A stretch of DNA of 64,000 nucleotides, from assembly GCA_026120185.1 (NCBI GenBank), contig JANUWF010003377.1:1189001-1253000 (forward strand), read 5' to 3'. Within the stretch, counting starts at the first letter, position 1, and every line of letters begins with the position of its first letter. The DNA is from Voacanga thouarsii (Eukaryota; Streptophyta; Magnoliopsida; Gentianales; Apocynaceae). This document shows, one piece after another, positions 49,187-60,850 of the stretch. Below the pieces are notes generated by a model. That model ran no database searches, was not told the DNA's origin, and saw nothing but the letters and a program-made list of their open reading frames with translations. The position numbers were made by a program, and so were the translations under genes.

Positions 49187-51762
49187 ATGAATCCCTGCTT
49201 TCCTGATTGGAATATTGAAGCTGAACTCCCTGTGCCCCATCAGAAGAAGCCCCTTGGGTTAGTTCTCTCTCTTTCTCTCTCTAATAATGGTAGAAATGCA
49301 TTTGAAAATCTTTCTACAGATTAAAATATATATAGTTGTATATATTTATATATAGTATATTGTGTTTTAAGTTCTTTTAAGTAGAAATATTTGGTTTGCA
49401 AATACTACAGACTAGACCATGAGCTAGTGGAGCTCTTGTGGGAAAATGGACAGGTGGTATTGCATAGCCAAACTCATCGAAAGTCGGGCTATGATCCGAT
49501 TGATTCCAGGCAAGTTAACGAACATGATCAATCAACAATCCAAGGCACAGGTTCTAGTGGAAATCCATCTAGTTTGATTCAAGAAAATGAGACAGTGTCC
49601 TGGATTCATTGCCATGTTGATGATCCCTTCGAAAAGGAATTTTCATCCAATTTTTTGCCTGAAATTCCACTACCAAACCCAGAGGAGGCTCATAAACCAA
49701 TTCATCAATTGGATGACGAGAATTTTGGCAAGATCGATCCATCTAATTTTGGAGCAAGTCCATTGCTCGCTCCAAGATTTCAAACCTTCAATTCAACCCA
49801 GCAGTCTAATAACGTAGGAGGTATCAGCAAATGTCCTAATGTTCCTTCACCTGTGAAAGCAGACTTGGGATCTTCGAAGGGACACAAGCCGAGCAATATG
49901 ATCATGGGTGAGGTGAGAGAGTATTCGATGAGGACAGTAGGCTCAAGTCATTGTGGAAGTAATCAAGTAGCAATGGATGCTGATACAAGCCGAGCTTCGA
50001 GTTGTGGGATTGGTAATAATGGTTTATCTGCAGCAGTGGTGAAGGATTACGGGGGAAAATTAAGTTCTCAAGATGAGAGAGGTGAAAGAGAGACACATGA
50101 ACCGGCAATCACATCATCTTCAGGTGGATCTGGTACTAGTTTTGGCAGAACATGTACTGGCACTGATTCCCTTAAAAGAAAAAGTAGAGATGCAGAAGAT
50201 TCAGAGTGCCAAAGTGAGGTAATCCCCATTGTCTCTCAGATTCTTCTACGCCTATTAGCTGAAGATGAAAGAAAAATTTCTTGTTGCTCTCAATGAACCA
50301 ATATGAAACTTGCGATTCTTGTATAGGCTGCAGTTTTGGAGTCAGGAGCAAGAAAGAAACCAGCCTCAAAATCTGGGACTGGTCGAAAGAGCCGAGCTGC
50401 AGAAGTTCATAATCTCTCAGAAAGGGTATGAATCATGGAGTTGATGTGATAGTTTATACAAATCATCTTATTCTGCTGAAAATAATATCTGCTTCTTGTG
50501 CAGAGACGAAGGGACAGAATCAATGAGAAGATGAGGGCTTTGCAGGAGCTCCTCCCTCACTCGAACAAGGTATGCTACTTTCTGTCTAGGCAAATTTATC
50601 ATCTTACTGTTGCTTGTAACTCTGTCAAATACATCCATAATCATATTTTCCCTATTTTCTTGTCCACCATTTAAGTTCCCAAATATCCAAATATGTATAT
50701 GAGCCTTATTATTTTGTAAGTGTAGTTTTTTACATCTGGCCTAAACAATATTCATATTTTAGAAGAGTAGAACTCAAAAATTGGAAAAAGTAATCAAGCT
50801 AATGCACGAATCTGAGGCTTAAATACCCTATTCAAGTGCTTTCTCTATGATAATGAAGTCGAATGTCATGTTAATTTGGTGGATAGCATTTTCCACCCGA
50901 AAAAAAAAAGAAAAAAAAAATTGGTGGCTAGCACTTCAATGACAAGACACAAGTGGTTTAGTTTGACTTTGTTCCATCATATGTCACAACACTACTTTTT
51001 TGTGACTTTTCTTGCCATAGTTCCTACATATTGAAATGCCACTGAGTTTTTATCTATGGTATTAGTAATCTTCTTCATGTTATTGGAATTCTTATTCTGT
51101 TCATTTTTATGTCCTTCTTCAGTCAGATAAAGCATCAATGCTAGATGAAGCAATAGAATACATGAAATCACTTCAGCTGCAACTTCAGGTATGCAGAACT
51201 GCACATTATTAGGAGCACATTACTATTCATTTCAGAGTGAAAAATTATTAATCCTTTACTTGTCTATTCCAGATGATGTGGATGGGAAGTGGAATGGCAC
51301 CATTGATGTTTCCTGGTGTTCAGCACTATATGTCCCGTTTAGGTATGGGAATCGGCCCCCCACCACTACCTTCAATTCCAAATCCCATGCATCTATCAAG
51401 ATTACCACTGGTTGATCAAACGATGGCCGTAGCTCCTGCACCAAATCAAGCTGCAGTCTGCCCAACAACAGTGATAAATCCCATTAACTATCAGAATCAG
51501 TTGCAAAATTCTAACTTTTCTGAGCAATATGCAAGTTACATGGGGTTCCATCCTATCCAAAGCACTTCTCAGGTTATTTTTCATATGGATTTTGTTTGTC
51601 TTCGAGACAAAATGTGAAATTAATCAAAACACATGCTAATTCTGCTGATATTGTTTATTTCTCTTGCAGCCAATAAACATCTTTGGCTTTGGTTCCAATA
51701 TAGCACAGCAGAACCACACCTTAGCACCGCCAAGCAATACTAATGGACCACCTGCTGGATGA
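49187..51762 (+). CDS. PIF4: Phytochrome-interacting bHLH transcription factor, PIF4/PIF5 type
   Basis: Nuclear G-box-binding factor of light and temperature signalling. Exons: 49187-49257, 49411-50218, 50327-50425, 50504-50569, 51123-51188, 51273-51572 and 51670-51762. Introns are GT-AG, phases are continuous, and the product is 500 residues. The active-phytochrome-B-binding motif ELVELLWENGQVV is at residues 28-40, followed by HSQTHRK as in PIF4/PIF5. The basic region has H321, E325 and R329, the residues of G-box binders. The helices continue to about residue 371 (KMRALQELLP, KASMLDEAIEYMKSLQ). After them comes MWMGSGMAPLMFPG, another PIF4-type block. The exon pattern (two equal 66-base exons across the bHLH) is typical of PIF genes. 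The family is certain; assignment to PIF4 rather than PIF5 rests on motif similarity only. Confidence 0.92.
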
Positions 51763-54238
51763 TTTACGGCTGATGAAGTTGAATTCAAGGAACATTAGAT
51801 GATAAGGTACAATGACAGCAAAAAAAAAAAAAAAAAAAATGACCATTTGTGAAGAATTGATGATATATGCAAAGTCTAGGTTGAAGTCCAAACGCCTGGG
51901 ACTACATGCCGATGATGACCATGTATTCATTTGTCTTCCCACCAGAGTAGATTTCCTTGAATGTGTATGCAAAGTAGTTGCAAATCTACCAAACTCATAA
52001 ATGCAGTTTATACCTACAATAGGGACAGTGTTTATTATTTTAGTTACGAACACTGTCATTTCAAAAACCTTGAATTTTTCCTATTTACACCATAAAGGCT
52101 CAGGGCTCACATTGGTTATCAGTTTCAATCAAGAATAATTCATGTCCACAATAACTTTTGAAATTAACTGTGATATAGTTTCATAACTCCCAATATGGTC
52201 ATCTTAGGATCAAATTCAGAAACTAAAAGAACAAAAGAAAAAGAGATTTATAGGCTCAGGATCTTTGCCTACCTGCAAAATCAATTATATTCTTGATATT
52301 TATTCTCTGATTGTAACGTGATGATAATCAGATCCACATGCTTCTTTGATGCTTATTTTGGTCCATCTACGCATTCAAGACAGTGATTTAGAGGCAACTG
52401 CTCTTGGCCATGCATCTCAAGGCAAATTGCACTGTAGGTGTGGTCCTCTGATATCAGATACCCTGACTTTATTACTATTTTTTTTACTTTTGTACCCTTA
52501 TCTGATGCTAAATGAAAGATAGCATCCCAGGATATGTAGTCAAGGTAGCAACAACTATTGGAAGATTAGTCCTTTCAATCTTTTCATAAATCTGAAAGTC
52601 CAGTGTCTGCAATAATTGAGAAATTTCCATGCCCCAACCATTCACTATGTTTGGTTCTGACTAGAGCATACAACAACCTTTTTCTTGTAGTGAAAAGCAT
52701 GATGTTGATTTATAGTGCATCAATATTGCTGGTGTATAACCATTTTTAACAAAAGTAGCTACCTCTGCATGCCTAATTGGCTATGTTTTTCCGTGTGAAG
52801 TGACCGTGTCTATGTATGGTAACTAAAAATTTTTCATTTCTTGAATAACTCAGGTGTCAATCTGGCTATCAAGGAAGAGGTAAATGAGATGGATGTATAA
52901 AAGAGATGACATATAATGGTATTGTCTTTCGTCCTGCAAAAAATTCAGATTGATTCTTTACCTTCTTATCCTGCAGTTTAGTAGAATCCTTGGTGTTTTG
53001 ATGCTTAGAATATCTTGATTTCATTACCCAACCTTGCAGAAATCTTATTCACCAACTTTGCAGGCCAGTGTTGCTGGCTTCCTAGCCACTCTTTTTTTCA
53101 ACAAAAATTGAAGAAATTCATTTATCCGACACTTCTTCATAAAAGGTACAAAAAACATGGTTGACCCTTGCTGTCACTGTGAACGGTGGTTGATATCAGT
53201 TTTTTGGTGCCAACTATATGGCCTCGGGTTGTCTTCCACACTTGGATCTTTATATGTATTCAATTGGCCAAAATATTGAAAACTAAGTTTCAAAATCTCC
53301 AAAAACCAAAACACAAATCCGTTGACACTAACTCTTCTTGACCAATTTATCATTATTTCAACAGGGAAAGAAAGTCCCCTATTTGTAACTCAAGACATGT
53401 TGGCCACTTGATCAAATTATTGGTTGCTCACACCAACAATGAGACAATTATTTTAGAACATATGGGTTCCACTTGCAAATCTAAGGAACATTCAAATAGA
53501 TAACATATTTAATGGAAGCCACTCAAAGAATGGTGCATCCTTGAAACACTATTTATATATTCATTGTATATATCTTTCCATCTTTTTCTTGATGTTGAAA
53601 TGTGGAAAAGACCAATGCCACCAAAGGGTTTTCAACTTTTCACTTGATCTATTATAGTTGGACTTATATATTTGCATATATTAATTAGCAAAAAAATATA
53701 TATATATTTCCATATATTTGCTTGTATCCACAAATATTGATAGGTATAATCTTCTTGAAACATGGAGCAATATATGAAAAGTTGCAGAGGATATCATAAA
53801 TATAAGATGCCCCCTTAATAATTTTTTTCATGAATCATCATGACAAGTATTATGGCCTGTACTGTTTGATATTAATTCTTTCTAAAGTAGTAATATTTTT
53901 TGTAATTCTCAAGTTTACTGTTAATTATTTTAAATATTTTTCATTATACTTATTTCAAAGCAGGAAAATATATATTTTTATTTAATAAAAAAAAAACATA
54001 CATATAATACCATTTAAAAAAATCGACATAAAAAAATAAAATATCAAATTCAAATTAAAACACAAAAAAAATATAACATATATTCATGCAATATCTATCT
54101 TCCAATACAAACAAAATTTCATCAAACTAAGATCAACAAAACAAAGAGCTGGCCAGTAATTAATCCCTGTGGAGCCAATTATTTAAGCATCATCTCTGGA
54201 GGGCAGTTGCAAGAAGTCTATGACTCTGAATATGAATA
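51763..54238. other. Intergenic region downstream of the PIF4-like gene
   Basis: The first few hundred bases are presumed 3' UTR, with a poly-A tract at about 51,820-51,839. No further gene, RNA gene or transposon end recognised. Confidence 0.5.
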
Positions 54239-54544
54239 TTATCTTTTCCCTTTGAGCTGCTGTTTGGCCTCAGATACAGAAACAGCAAGAAGGTCTCTTT
54301 CCAAGTCCTTGTCGTAGTTTTGTGTCTGCTTATGTAGTCTATCACACAGCTGATCATGGCTCACTTTACCTACAAGCTGATCCTACACAAATCAAAAGTG
54401 CATATTTTCTTTTATCAAACAAAAAAGAAAAATAAAATTGTGGATAGTGCTTACATAGTAGCTCAAACTTACCTCTTTGGCTTCCTGGGAAATGTCCTGA
54501 TCGGGAACGTTTGCATGTCGGCGGCTTCCTTGAAGAGATGCCAT
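54239..54544 (-). CDS. Small two-exon gene, 71-residue protein of unknown function
   Basis: Exon 1 is 54473-54544 (ATG at 54,544, starting MASLQGSRRHANV) and exon 2 is 54239-54382, ending LKGKR and TAA. The donor is GAG/GTAAGT and the acceptor TGTGTAG/GA. The intron is 90 bases and AT-rich, and the phase is kept. The product is hydrophilic and highly charged with no signal peptide or membrane segment. Exon 2 looks helical (DQLCDRLHKQTQNYDKDLERDLL). Local base composition is less AT-rich than its surroundings, as in coding DNA. I do not recognise the family. An opposite-strand ORF over the same bases is taken to be its shadow. Confidence 0.55.
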
Positions 54545-55075
54545 CTTTCTTTTTTCTTAGTTTAAACAGAAGAGATATAAAGGATCTCAGAATCTAAAAG
54601 AGAACAATTAACTTTACTGGTTTATTTATTTAGGCTTTTGCTGAATATATACACCATAATAACCAGGAAAGTATAAAAGCAAAACCGTTACTTATTTGAG
54701 GTTATTATTTATTTAAGATTGCTTGGTGAATGAGAAAGTTTCGCAGTGTATTTACAAGTGTCCATGAATACGAAAATTATACTTTTTTTATATTATAATA
54801 TATAATTTAATATGTTTATGAGTTTTTAAATTAAATAATAAATTATTTAAGATTTGATTAAGAATTGAGTCTAATAGTAATATTTGAATTTAAATTGTAT
54901 TTTAAAATATTAAATTTAAACTAAACATAAATAATTTAATAAAAATTCAATTTAAGTACACCATAATCATGGTGACCAATTTACTCTTTAGAAAAAAAAA
55001 ATCACGAGAATGATTAAAAGGGGTAAGAAACTACGCACAACCTAAAAATGCAATGGATTTTCAATAAAATGCTAG
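54545..55075. other. AT-rich intergenic DNA
   Basis: No gene seen beyond the possible promoter of the small minus-strand gene (TTTATAT on the minus strand near 54,580). Confidence 0.45.
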
Positions 55076-55723
55076 TAGGGGTATTCGGTTCGATTTTTTG
55101 TTTTGAAATTCGATTTTCTTTTTGTTTTTTTGTTTTTTTTTAAATCGAACCGAACTAAAATTTGAAGAAAATCAACATAATCGAACCGAAATAATTTCAA
55201 TTCGATTTTAAACTAAATTTGAATGCCTCTTTTAGTAAATCCATTAACTTAATATAAATTTAAACCCAAACAAATAAAGTTTAATAGAAATTACAATTCA
55301 AATCAATATAAAATATAATATAAATTAAAGTCCAAATATTTTGAAGATTTGAGCCAAATATTTTATTAGAAAGTTATAATCATGGGTGTAAATTGTTAAG
55401 ATGAAGATCTTAAATTCAATTACTAATGGCTTTATTTTGGACAAAACAAACCAAATCGAACCAAAATAATCGAAATCTAACAGATTTTTTTTAAAAATCA
55501 TAATTTATAAAATTAATTAATTAATGAATGAAAAATATTTTAATATTAATAATATATTTTAAATTTTAAAATATAATTCAATTTTTTGATTTTTTATTTT
55601 AAAAAACTGAAAACCAAACCAAATCTTTATATAAATAACAAAATTAAATCGAATTGAAAACTAAAATTAGAATAGATTTAATTTGATTTTTCAGTTCAAA
55701 CTGAATAATAAACACTTATGGTC
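55076..55723. mobile_element. hAT-type MITE-like remnant
   Basis: Left end TAGGGGTATTCGGTTCGATT and right end ...TTGAAAACTAAAA to AACACTTA, with TTCGATTT/AAATCGAA motifs repeated in both orientations. These are features of plant hAT-derived non-autonomous elements. No clear 8-bp target duplication. Confidence 0.4.
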
Positions 55724-56917
55724 CCCTTTTAATTGGACCAACACGAACTATGATTGTCAATTCAACTCGATTTCAGCCCTCCGAGTTATATACAAAGTGT
55801 TGACCCATTTTGATACCGGGCCTACCTGAAAATGGCCCAATAGATTGTTGCAAAAATTTCTCATTGATCTATATGATTAATCTAAAGTTTAAATGAATGA
55901 ATTTATTCTAAATAGATTAATTTTATTTATTTGAAAGATTTAAAAAATATTGAATGAAAATAATATAAAGTATTTTTTAACATTTTATTTTTAAATATCT
56001 CTTATATTATCGTACAATTTAATTATATTTTTTCAAATGGTTTTAGTAAAAGAAAATCACATAAATACTATTCTTATATCTTTAAACATAAATTTTATTT
56101 TATTTTTTGATATTATAATTGTTTTTTATGTTAGGTTAAAATTTTAATATTAATAAAAATAACATAAATTTTAATAAATTTTCTTTTCATGTAAGCTATA
56201 CAATATAATATGACTTTTAAATAAAAAAATTTACAATTATTTTACCTAGTTAGGTTTTTTTAGGTTTAAAAAAAATATTATAGTTAGAAATTTGAAAATT
56301 TTTAATGCATTACTAGGTTGAAGGAGGTGCAAGGGGAGAAAAATAAGTAATGAGAAATATATAAATACAAATAAGTCTTCTATTTATTTTTATTTTTATA
56401 ATTTTAAAATCTTTTATTGTTAGAATCCGAATTACAATGCCATATTCCAGTAAGGATCTATATTTTACAATGCCTAAGGATTTATTTTTTCAATATCTTG
56501 TATTTATTTTCCCATATCCCAAGAATTAGATTCCATTCCTGGAATATAAATAATGAACCAAATATTAGATTTTAAAAATAATGAACATGAATACTTTCTC
56601 AACCTACTTTCTTTAATAACCAAACTAAGCCTAAAGGCCAATTAGTTTCTTGAGATATCCGTAGTTAGGAGTTTCTAAAAGGCCTTTTAGAATAGATTTG
56701 AAGAAAGCTTGTAGGAATCTAATAGCCAATGCTTTTTGGTAAACTCGAATACATTTGGATTTAAGGTGATTTTAGACTTAACTTTAAGTTTAACCCAATT
56801 TTATATAACTCATATTGTATTAGATTAAATGGACTATTGACAATGACCCAACTCCAATAGTCTAATTTTATTTAATCTATATCATTTTAAAATAGATTAT
56901 TGATAGTAGCTCAATTT
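55724..56917. other. AT-rich intergenic DNA
   Basis: No gene or complete element recognised. A CATATTCCAG-type motif occurs near 56,440 and in related form near 56,515 and 57,985. Confidence 0.4.
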
Positions 56918-57483
56918 TAGGGATGAAAATAGAATAGGTTAGACCAGGCCAAGCCAAATAGGCTGGGGCCTACATTGTAGACTGAAGCCAAGCTTGACCT
57001 GCTCAAAAGCTTGATTTAGCCTGAAACATACTTAAAATCCTGTTAACATATAAAAATATTTACTTTATTAGCTATATATAAAATGCAATAACTAAAGTTT
57101 TATAAAACTAAAACTAGTAGTGTACCTTCATTTCAAATACAACATGACTAAAGTTAACATAAGAGGTCCGTTCAAATAGAAATACAATACAACAACAGAC
57201 TAAGCCTTAATATAAACCTAAATAAAAATACAACTAGCCACCACAAATGCAATACAAAGAAGTTTATGACATAATAAAACAAACAACAAAATCATTTGTG
57301 TTCATACAATATATAATATATTATATAACATAAATCATATATGTGTGTGTGTATATATACACACAAACCTAACCCTAATAAACTTCAGGCCAAACTATAA
57401 CTAAACCAAACTATAACTAAACAAGCCCAACTTATTTTCAAAATAAGCTTAACATATAAAAACTTAACATATTTCCATCCTTA
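56918..57483. mobile_element. hAT-type non-autonomous element with perfect 8-bp target duplication
   Basis: The ends are TAGGGATGAAAATA on the left and, in reverse complement, TAAGGATGGAAATA on the right (12 of 14 identical). CTCAATTT flanks both sides exactly (56,910-56,917 and 57,484-57,491), the 8-bp duplication made by hAT transposases. The 566-bp interior has no coding potential and includes paired GGCCAAGCC/AGGCTGGGCC-type subterminal motifs. Confidence 0.9.
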
Positions 57484-57517
57484 CTCAATTTCAATAGCCC
57501 AATAATAATTGAACTTA

Positions 57518-57519
<2 letters not shown>

Positions 57520-57582
<63 letters not shown>

Positions 57583-57605
57583 ATGTATATATATATATAT
57601 ATATA
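57520..57605. repeat. (AT)n(GT)n(AT)n microsatellite
   Basis: AT run, then GT run, then AT run. Confidence 0.95.
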
Positions 57606-57789
57606 AGAAAAAATCGTAAAAAATGTCATCAAATTATTTATGTTTTATAATTTATCTTTTTTTATCTTTTTTTTACCTTTGTATATTCTCAACAAATTTT
57701 ATGTATTTTAAAATATCATTTTACCACTCTAAATAAGAATTTTTTATGAAAATTAGTATATATTAGTCTCATGAGCAAGTCATTAAGGG

Positions 57790-57796
<7 letters not shown>

Positions 57797-57834
<38 letters not shown>
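57797..57834. repeat. (GA)n microsatellite
   Basis: Uninterrupted GA run. Confidence 0.95.
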
Positions 57835-57838
<4 letters not shown>

Positions 57839-58197
57839 GTAGTAGAAATGGCATAACCATCAAGTAGCCTTATGAAAGACTAATAAACGAAAACAGTAAA
57901 AAAAAAAAAAAAAGGTTATTTCTTGTGTAGGGTTAAAAGTAAAACTTAAAAGGATAGTTTGAATTAGTAATATTGAATGACTATTCCATATCTTGGAATA
58001 TGGGAATTCCAACTAAGGCGGTCTCAGTTTCTTGGATTATAAAAATTAAAATTTGAAATTTATTTGTAAAATTCTTTGGCAGTAGCATTCATCCTAGTAT
58101 TTCTATATTCTTCCTAATATTTTCCTCTAATTTTTCCATACTATCAAATATAAACATTATTTCTCCAAAGATCTTTTTAATCATGTTATGTTACTAA

Positions 58198-58198
<1 letters not shown>

Positions 58199-58272
<74 letters not shown>
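58199..58272. repeat. (ATT)n microsatellite
   Basis: About 24 trinucleotide units without interruption. Confidence 0.95.
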
Positions 58273-59703
58273 TCCATGCTATTAGAGGAATATTTCGACT
58301 GAGAGTTTGATGGAACAACCAGAATTAAACGGTTTCTAATTAAGCAGAATTAAATGTATTTGTGTTTGATGTATTAAAGAATGAACAGGTTGTGTATTTC
58401 ATTTTATGGATTGACAGTATAATGCTTTTAATTGGGTTTAGCCTTACTTAGGCTAGTTTGCACTGTGGATTTTTTATTTTTCAAATTTAAAAAATTTGCA
58501 TTGTGATTTTATTTTTACATATATGAAGACTTTTAATTGGATTAGAAGGCCATGGTCCATGGGACTCTAAAACATACAATCAAGTTAATTTTGTCCCAAA
58601 ATGAACCACTAAATTTGGTTTGGTTCTGTTCAATTTTCAATATAATTTGATTTAATTTCGTTTCAACATAACTTTGAGAAAATCAAATTAAAATTAAAAT
58701 TTTACACCAAAGATTGAATCGAAAATAGATTGCATACCTCTACTTATTGGACAAGAAGGTAGATGATGCAAAATAAATTACATAGTAATAATTTAAGGTT
58801 TAATCTAGTATAACTTATAATTTGAGTTTTTTATTCATTCTTTTCTAAATTTTTTATTTTGTTCGAATGAGGGGAAAGTTTTGCATAGAAAGAATGAAAG
58901 TAAAAGACAATTCAATTCTCTTAACGTCATTATTTCAATTTCTTGCCAATATTTCACCCAAGACCTTCATTTTCCACATTTTTTTTCTTCTAAAATTACC
59001 TTAATCAATTGCATCTTTACTTGTTATTAAAGAATTTTTTTTATGTGAATCACATTCCTTAGATAGTTGTACTTAATGATGAAAGAGACTTATTATAACA
59101 AAAGCTTATATCTTATATACTGTATATTGTTAGATAAATTATATTTACAATTGTTATATTCCTTAAATGGTAAGTTAATGACTTTATAGTTTCGTTCAAA
59201 AGCTAAGTGACTCAATTTGCATCTATCAGCATGGTAAATCATTTACTCAATAAATTGCATGCATTTGTCCAAGTCCAATACAAGTTAGCAAAAAAAGGAA
59301 TAGTTCATCTCTAATACTTATAACACCGAATATCTTTTTATATTTTAATATATTAAGACACATAATTTTATAATAATTTAAAGGTTATTAATTTAACCAC
59401 GCTATCCTATTTTTCCTCCGCATGAATAGTTCGGCATTAATAAGTACTTGATAGTTATCTGATTTAGCGGGGATTATTTTTCAATCTCAATCATTACACA
59501 TAATTTTTATTGATGTGGTATTTTCATATTAAAACATTAGAAATCTTCCAATTTTATAAGTATTAGAAACTAACCTTACTTGTAAAAAGGTAATCAAGGC
59601 CCTATATATATTGCTACTTAATTTGTATACACAAAACTTAAGGTACCATCTTGTTTACTTTAACATTTAGCCAAAAGAGTCTTGTTAAGAGAGAAAACAT
59701 ACG

Positions 59704-59916
59704 ATGAAGATGAAAACAAGTGTAGCACTAGTGTTGTTGATCATGTTGGTGGCAATGGCAAGCTTTGATGGTTCTGTGAATGCAGAGTGTGACCGTAATT
59801 GCTTCATACAATGCATTGATAGCCCATCTTGCAAGGATCTCAAGTCTCTTGCTTGCCATCAGTGTATCGGAGATTGTGGTTGTCCTTCATCGGCAATGGA
59901 TCTCATCAATGTTTGA
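59704..59916 (+). CDS. Secreted cysteine-rich peptide, 70 residues
   Basis: Single exon. MKMKTSVALVLLIMLVAMAS begins a signal peptide that probably ends at NA/E (about residues 27/28). The mature part of about 43 residues holds eight cysteines spaced C-x3-C-x3-C-x5-C-x7-C-x2-C-x3-C-x-C, which could form four disulfides. The layout recalls small plant defence or signalling peptides, and the CxxxCxxxC...CxxxCxC order is loosely thionin-like, but I do not recognise the family. A TATATATA motif lies about 100 bases upstream and AATAAA at 59,970, so the gene looks complete. A truncated tandem copy follows. Confidence 0.75.
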   Translation: MKMKTSVALVLLIMLVAMASFDGSVNAECDRNCFIQCIDSPSCKDLKSLACHQCIGDCGCPSSAMDLINV

Positions 59917-60054
59917 TTCATGCAAAAACTATAATTATGCTTTCTCATTGTGATATTTGCCTTTCATCTAATAAAATATTGTTGATATGTTAATTTTTAT
60001 TTGATGCTCTTCATTCTTAATTAGTTTACTCCTAAATGTTTCAAGACATATACT

Positions 60055-60140
60055 GCAAGGATCCCAAGTCTCTTGCTTGCCATTGGTGTATCAGGGATTG
60101 TGGTTGTCCTGCATCAACAATGGATCTCATTAATGTTTGA
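60055..60140 (+). pseudogene. Truncated tandem copy of the cysteine-rich peptide gene
   Basis: Repeats the last ~86 coding bases of the upstream gene with a stop at the same place (...CGCPASTMDLINV). It lacks the signal peptide and the first cysteines. The 3' flank is duplicated too (for example TTCATTCTTAATTAGTTTAC at about 60,010 and 60,221), at a constant offset of 224 bases. It arose by a tandem duplication that began inside the gene. Confidence 0.85.
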
Positions 60141-60269
60141 TTGGTGTTTACCCTTGTGTTGTAATATTTTATATTCATTCAATACAATATTATTGATTTG
60201 CTAATTTTTGTTTCATGTTCTTCATTCTTAATTAGTTTACTTTTGCTACTCCTAAAATGTTTGAAAGTT

Positions 60270-60850
60270 TTACTTCTAATTTTATAGGAGAAACGTAAAA
60301 TATTCAGATGACACTTAGGATTTTTCAATTATTGATAGAAAAAATATTGATCCAAAACACAATAAATGATATTGGTATATTTAATATTGATACAATTTTT
60401 TTTTCCCTACTATCATCATTAAACAAGTCACAAGGAAAAATGTTATGTCACCAATTTATCAAGGGCAAAGCACTCCATTTACATTTTTTTAATCTTTTTT
60501 TCACTTCTTCCTCAATCTCATTCCTCAACAGCAGCCTACCATCATCATCCTCCCTTCAATGGTGGTAGCAACACCACCTACCATTGTCAGTGCCACTATT
60601 CATACAGTATTATTAACCACGTATGGGTGGTGCTTTGACACACAAGTCATGCTCAAGTTAATATAGTTTTGTGATGTTTTGGTGAGATTTTATAGATGCA
60701 AAGACTTACGTGGCCTGTTAAGGATTAGGATTAAAAGTAGTAAAAAAAAAATTTGATGATGTGTGAAGTGATTGTTCGTCAAAATTTTTAATAAAATGGC
60801 ATAAGTTGTAAATAGTGTTCATAACTTATGGTCTCAAAGTATACTTCTAT
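60270..60850. other. Intergenic DNA
   Basis: No gene recognised. A low-complexity Ser/Phe/Leu-rich reading frame in this stretch has no sign of being coding. Confidence 0.5.

Larger units (their letters stand above)
57606..59590. other. AT-rich intergenic DNA with simple repeats
   Basis: No gene seen. A single hAT-like end (...TGCATACCTCTA) lies at about 58,728-58,741, without a partner that I could define. Confidence 0.45.

Noticed and set aside
54356..54565. 69-residue plus-strand frame
   Set aside because: It is opposite the two-exon small gene. The minus strand has better start, splice and stop signals, though neither is proven.
58199..58272. Regular repeats that might suggest a CRISPR array
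   Set aside because: They are simple trinucleotide repeats in a plant genome, without spacers.
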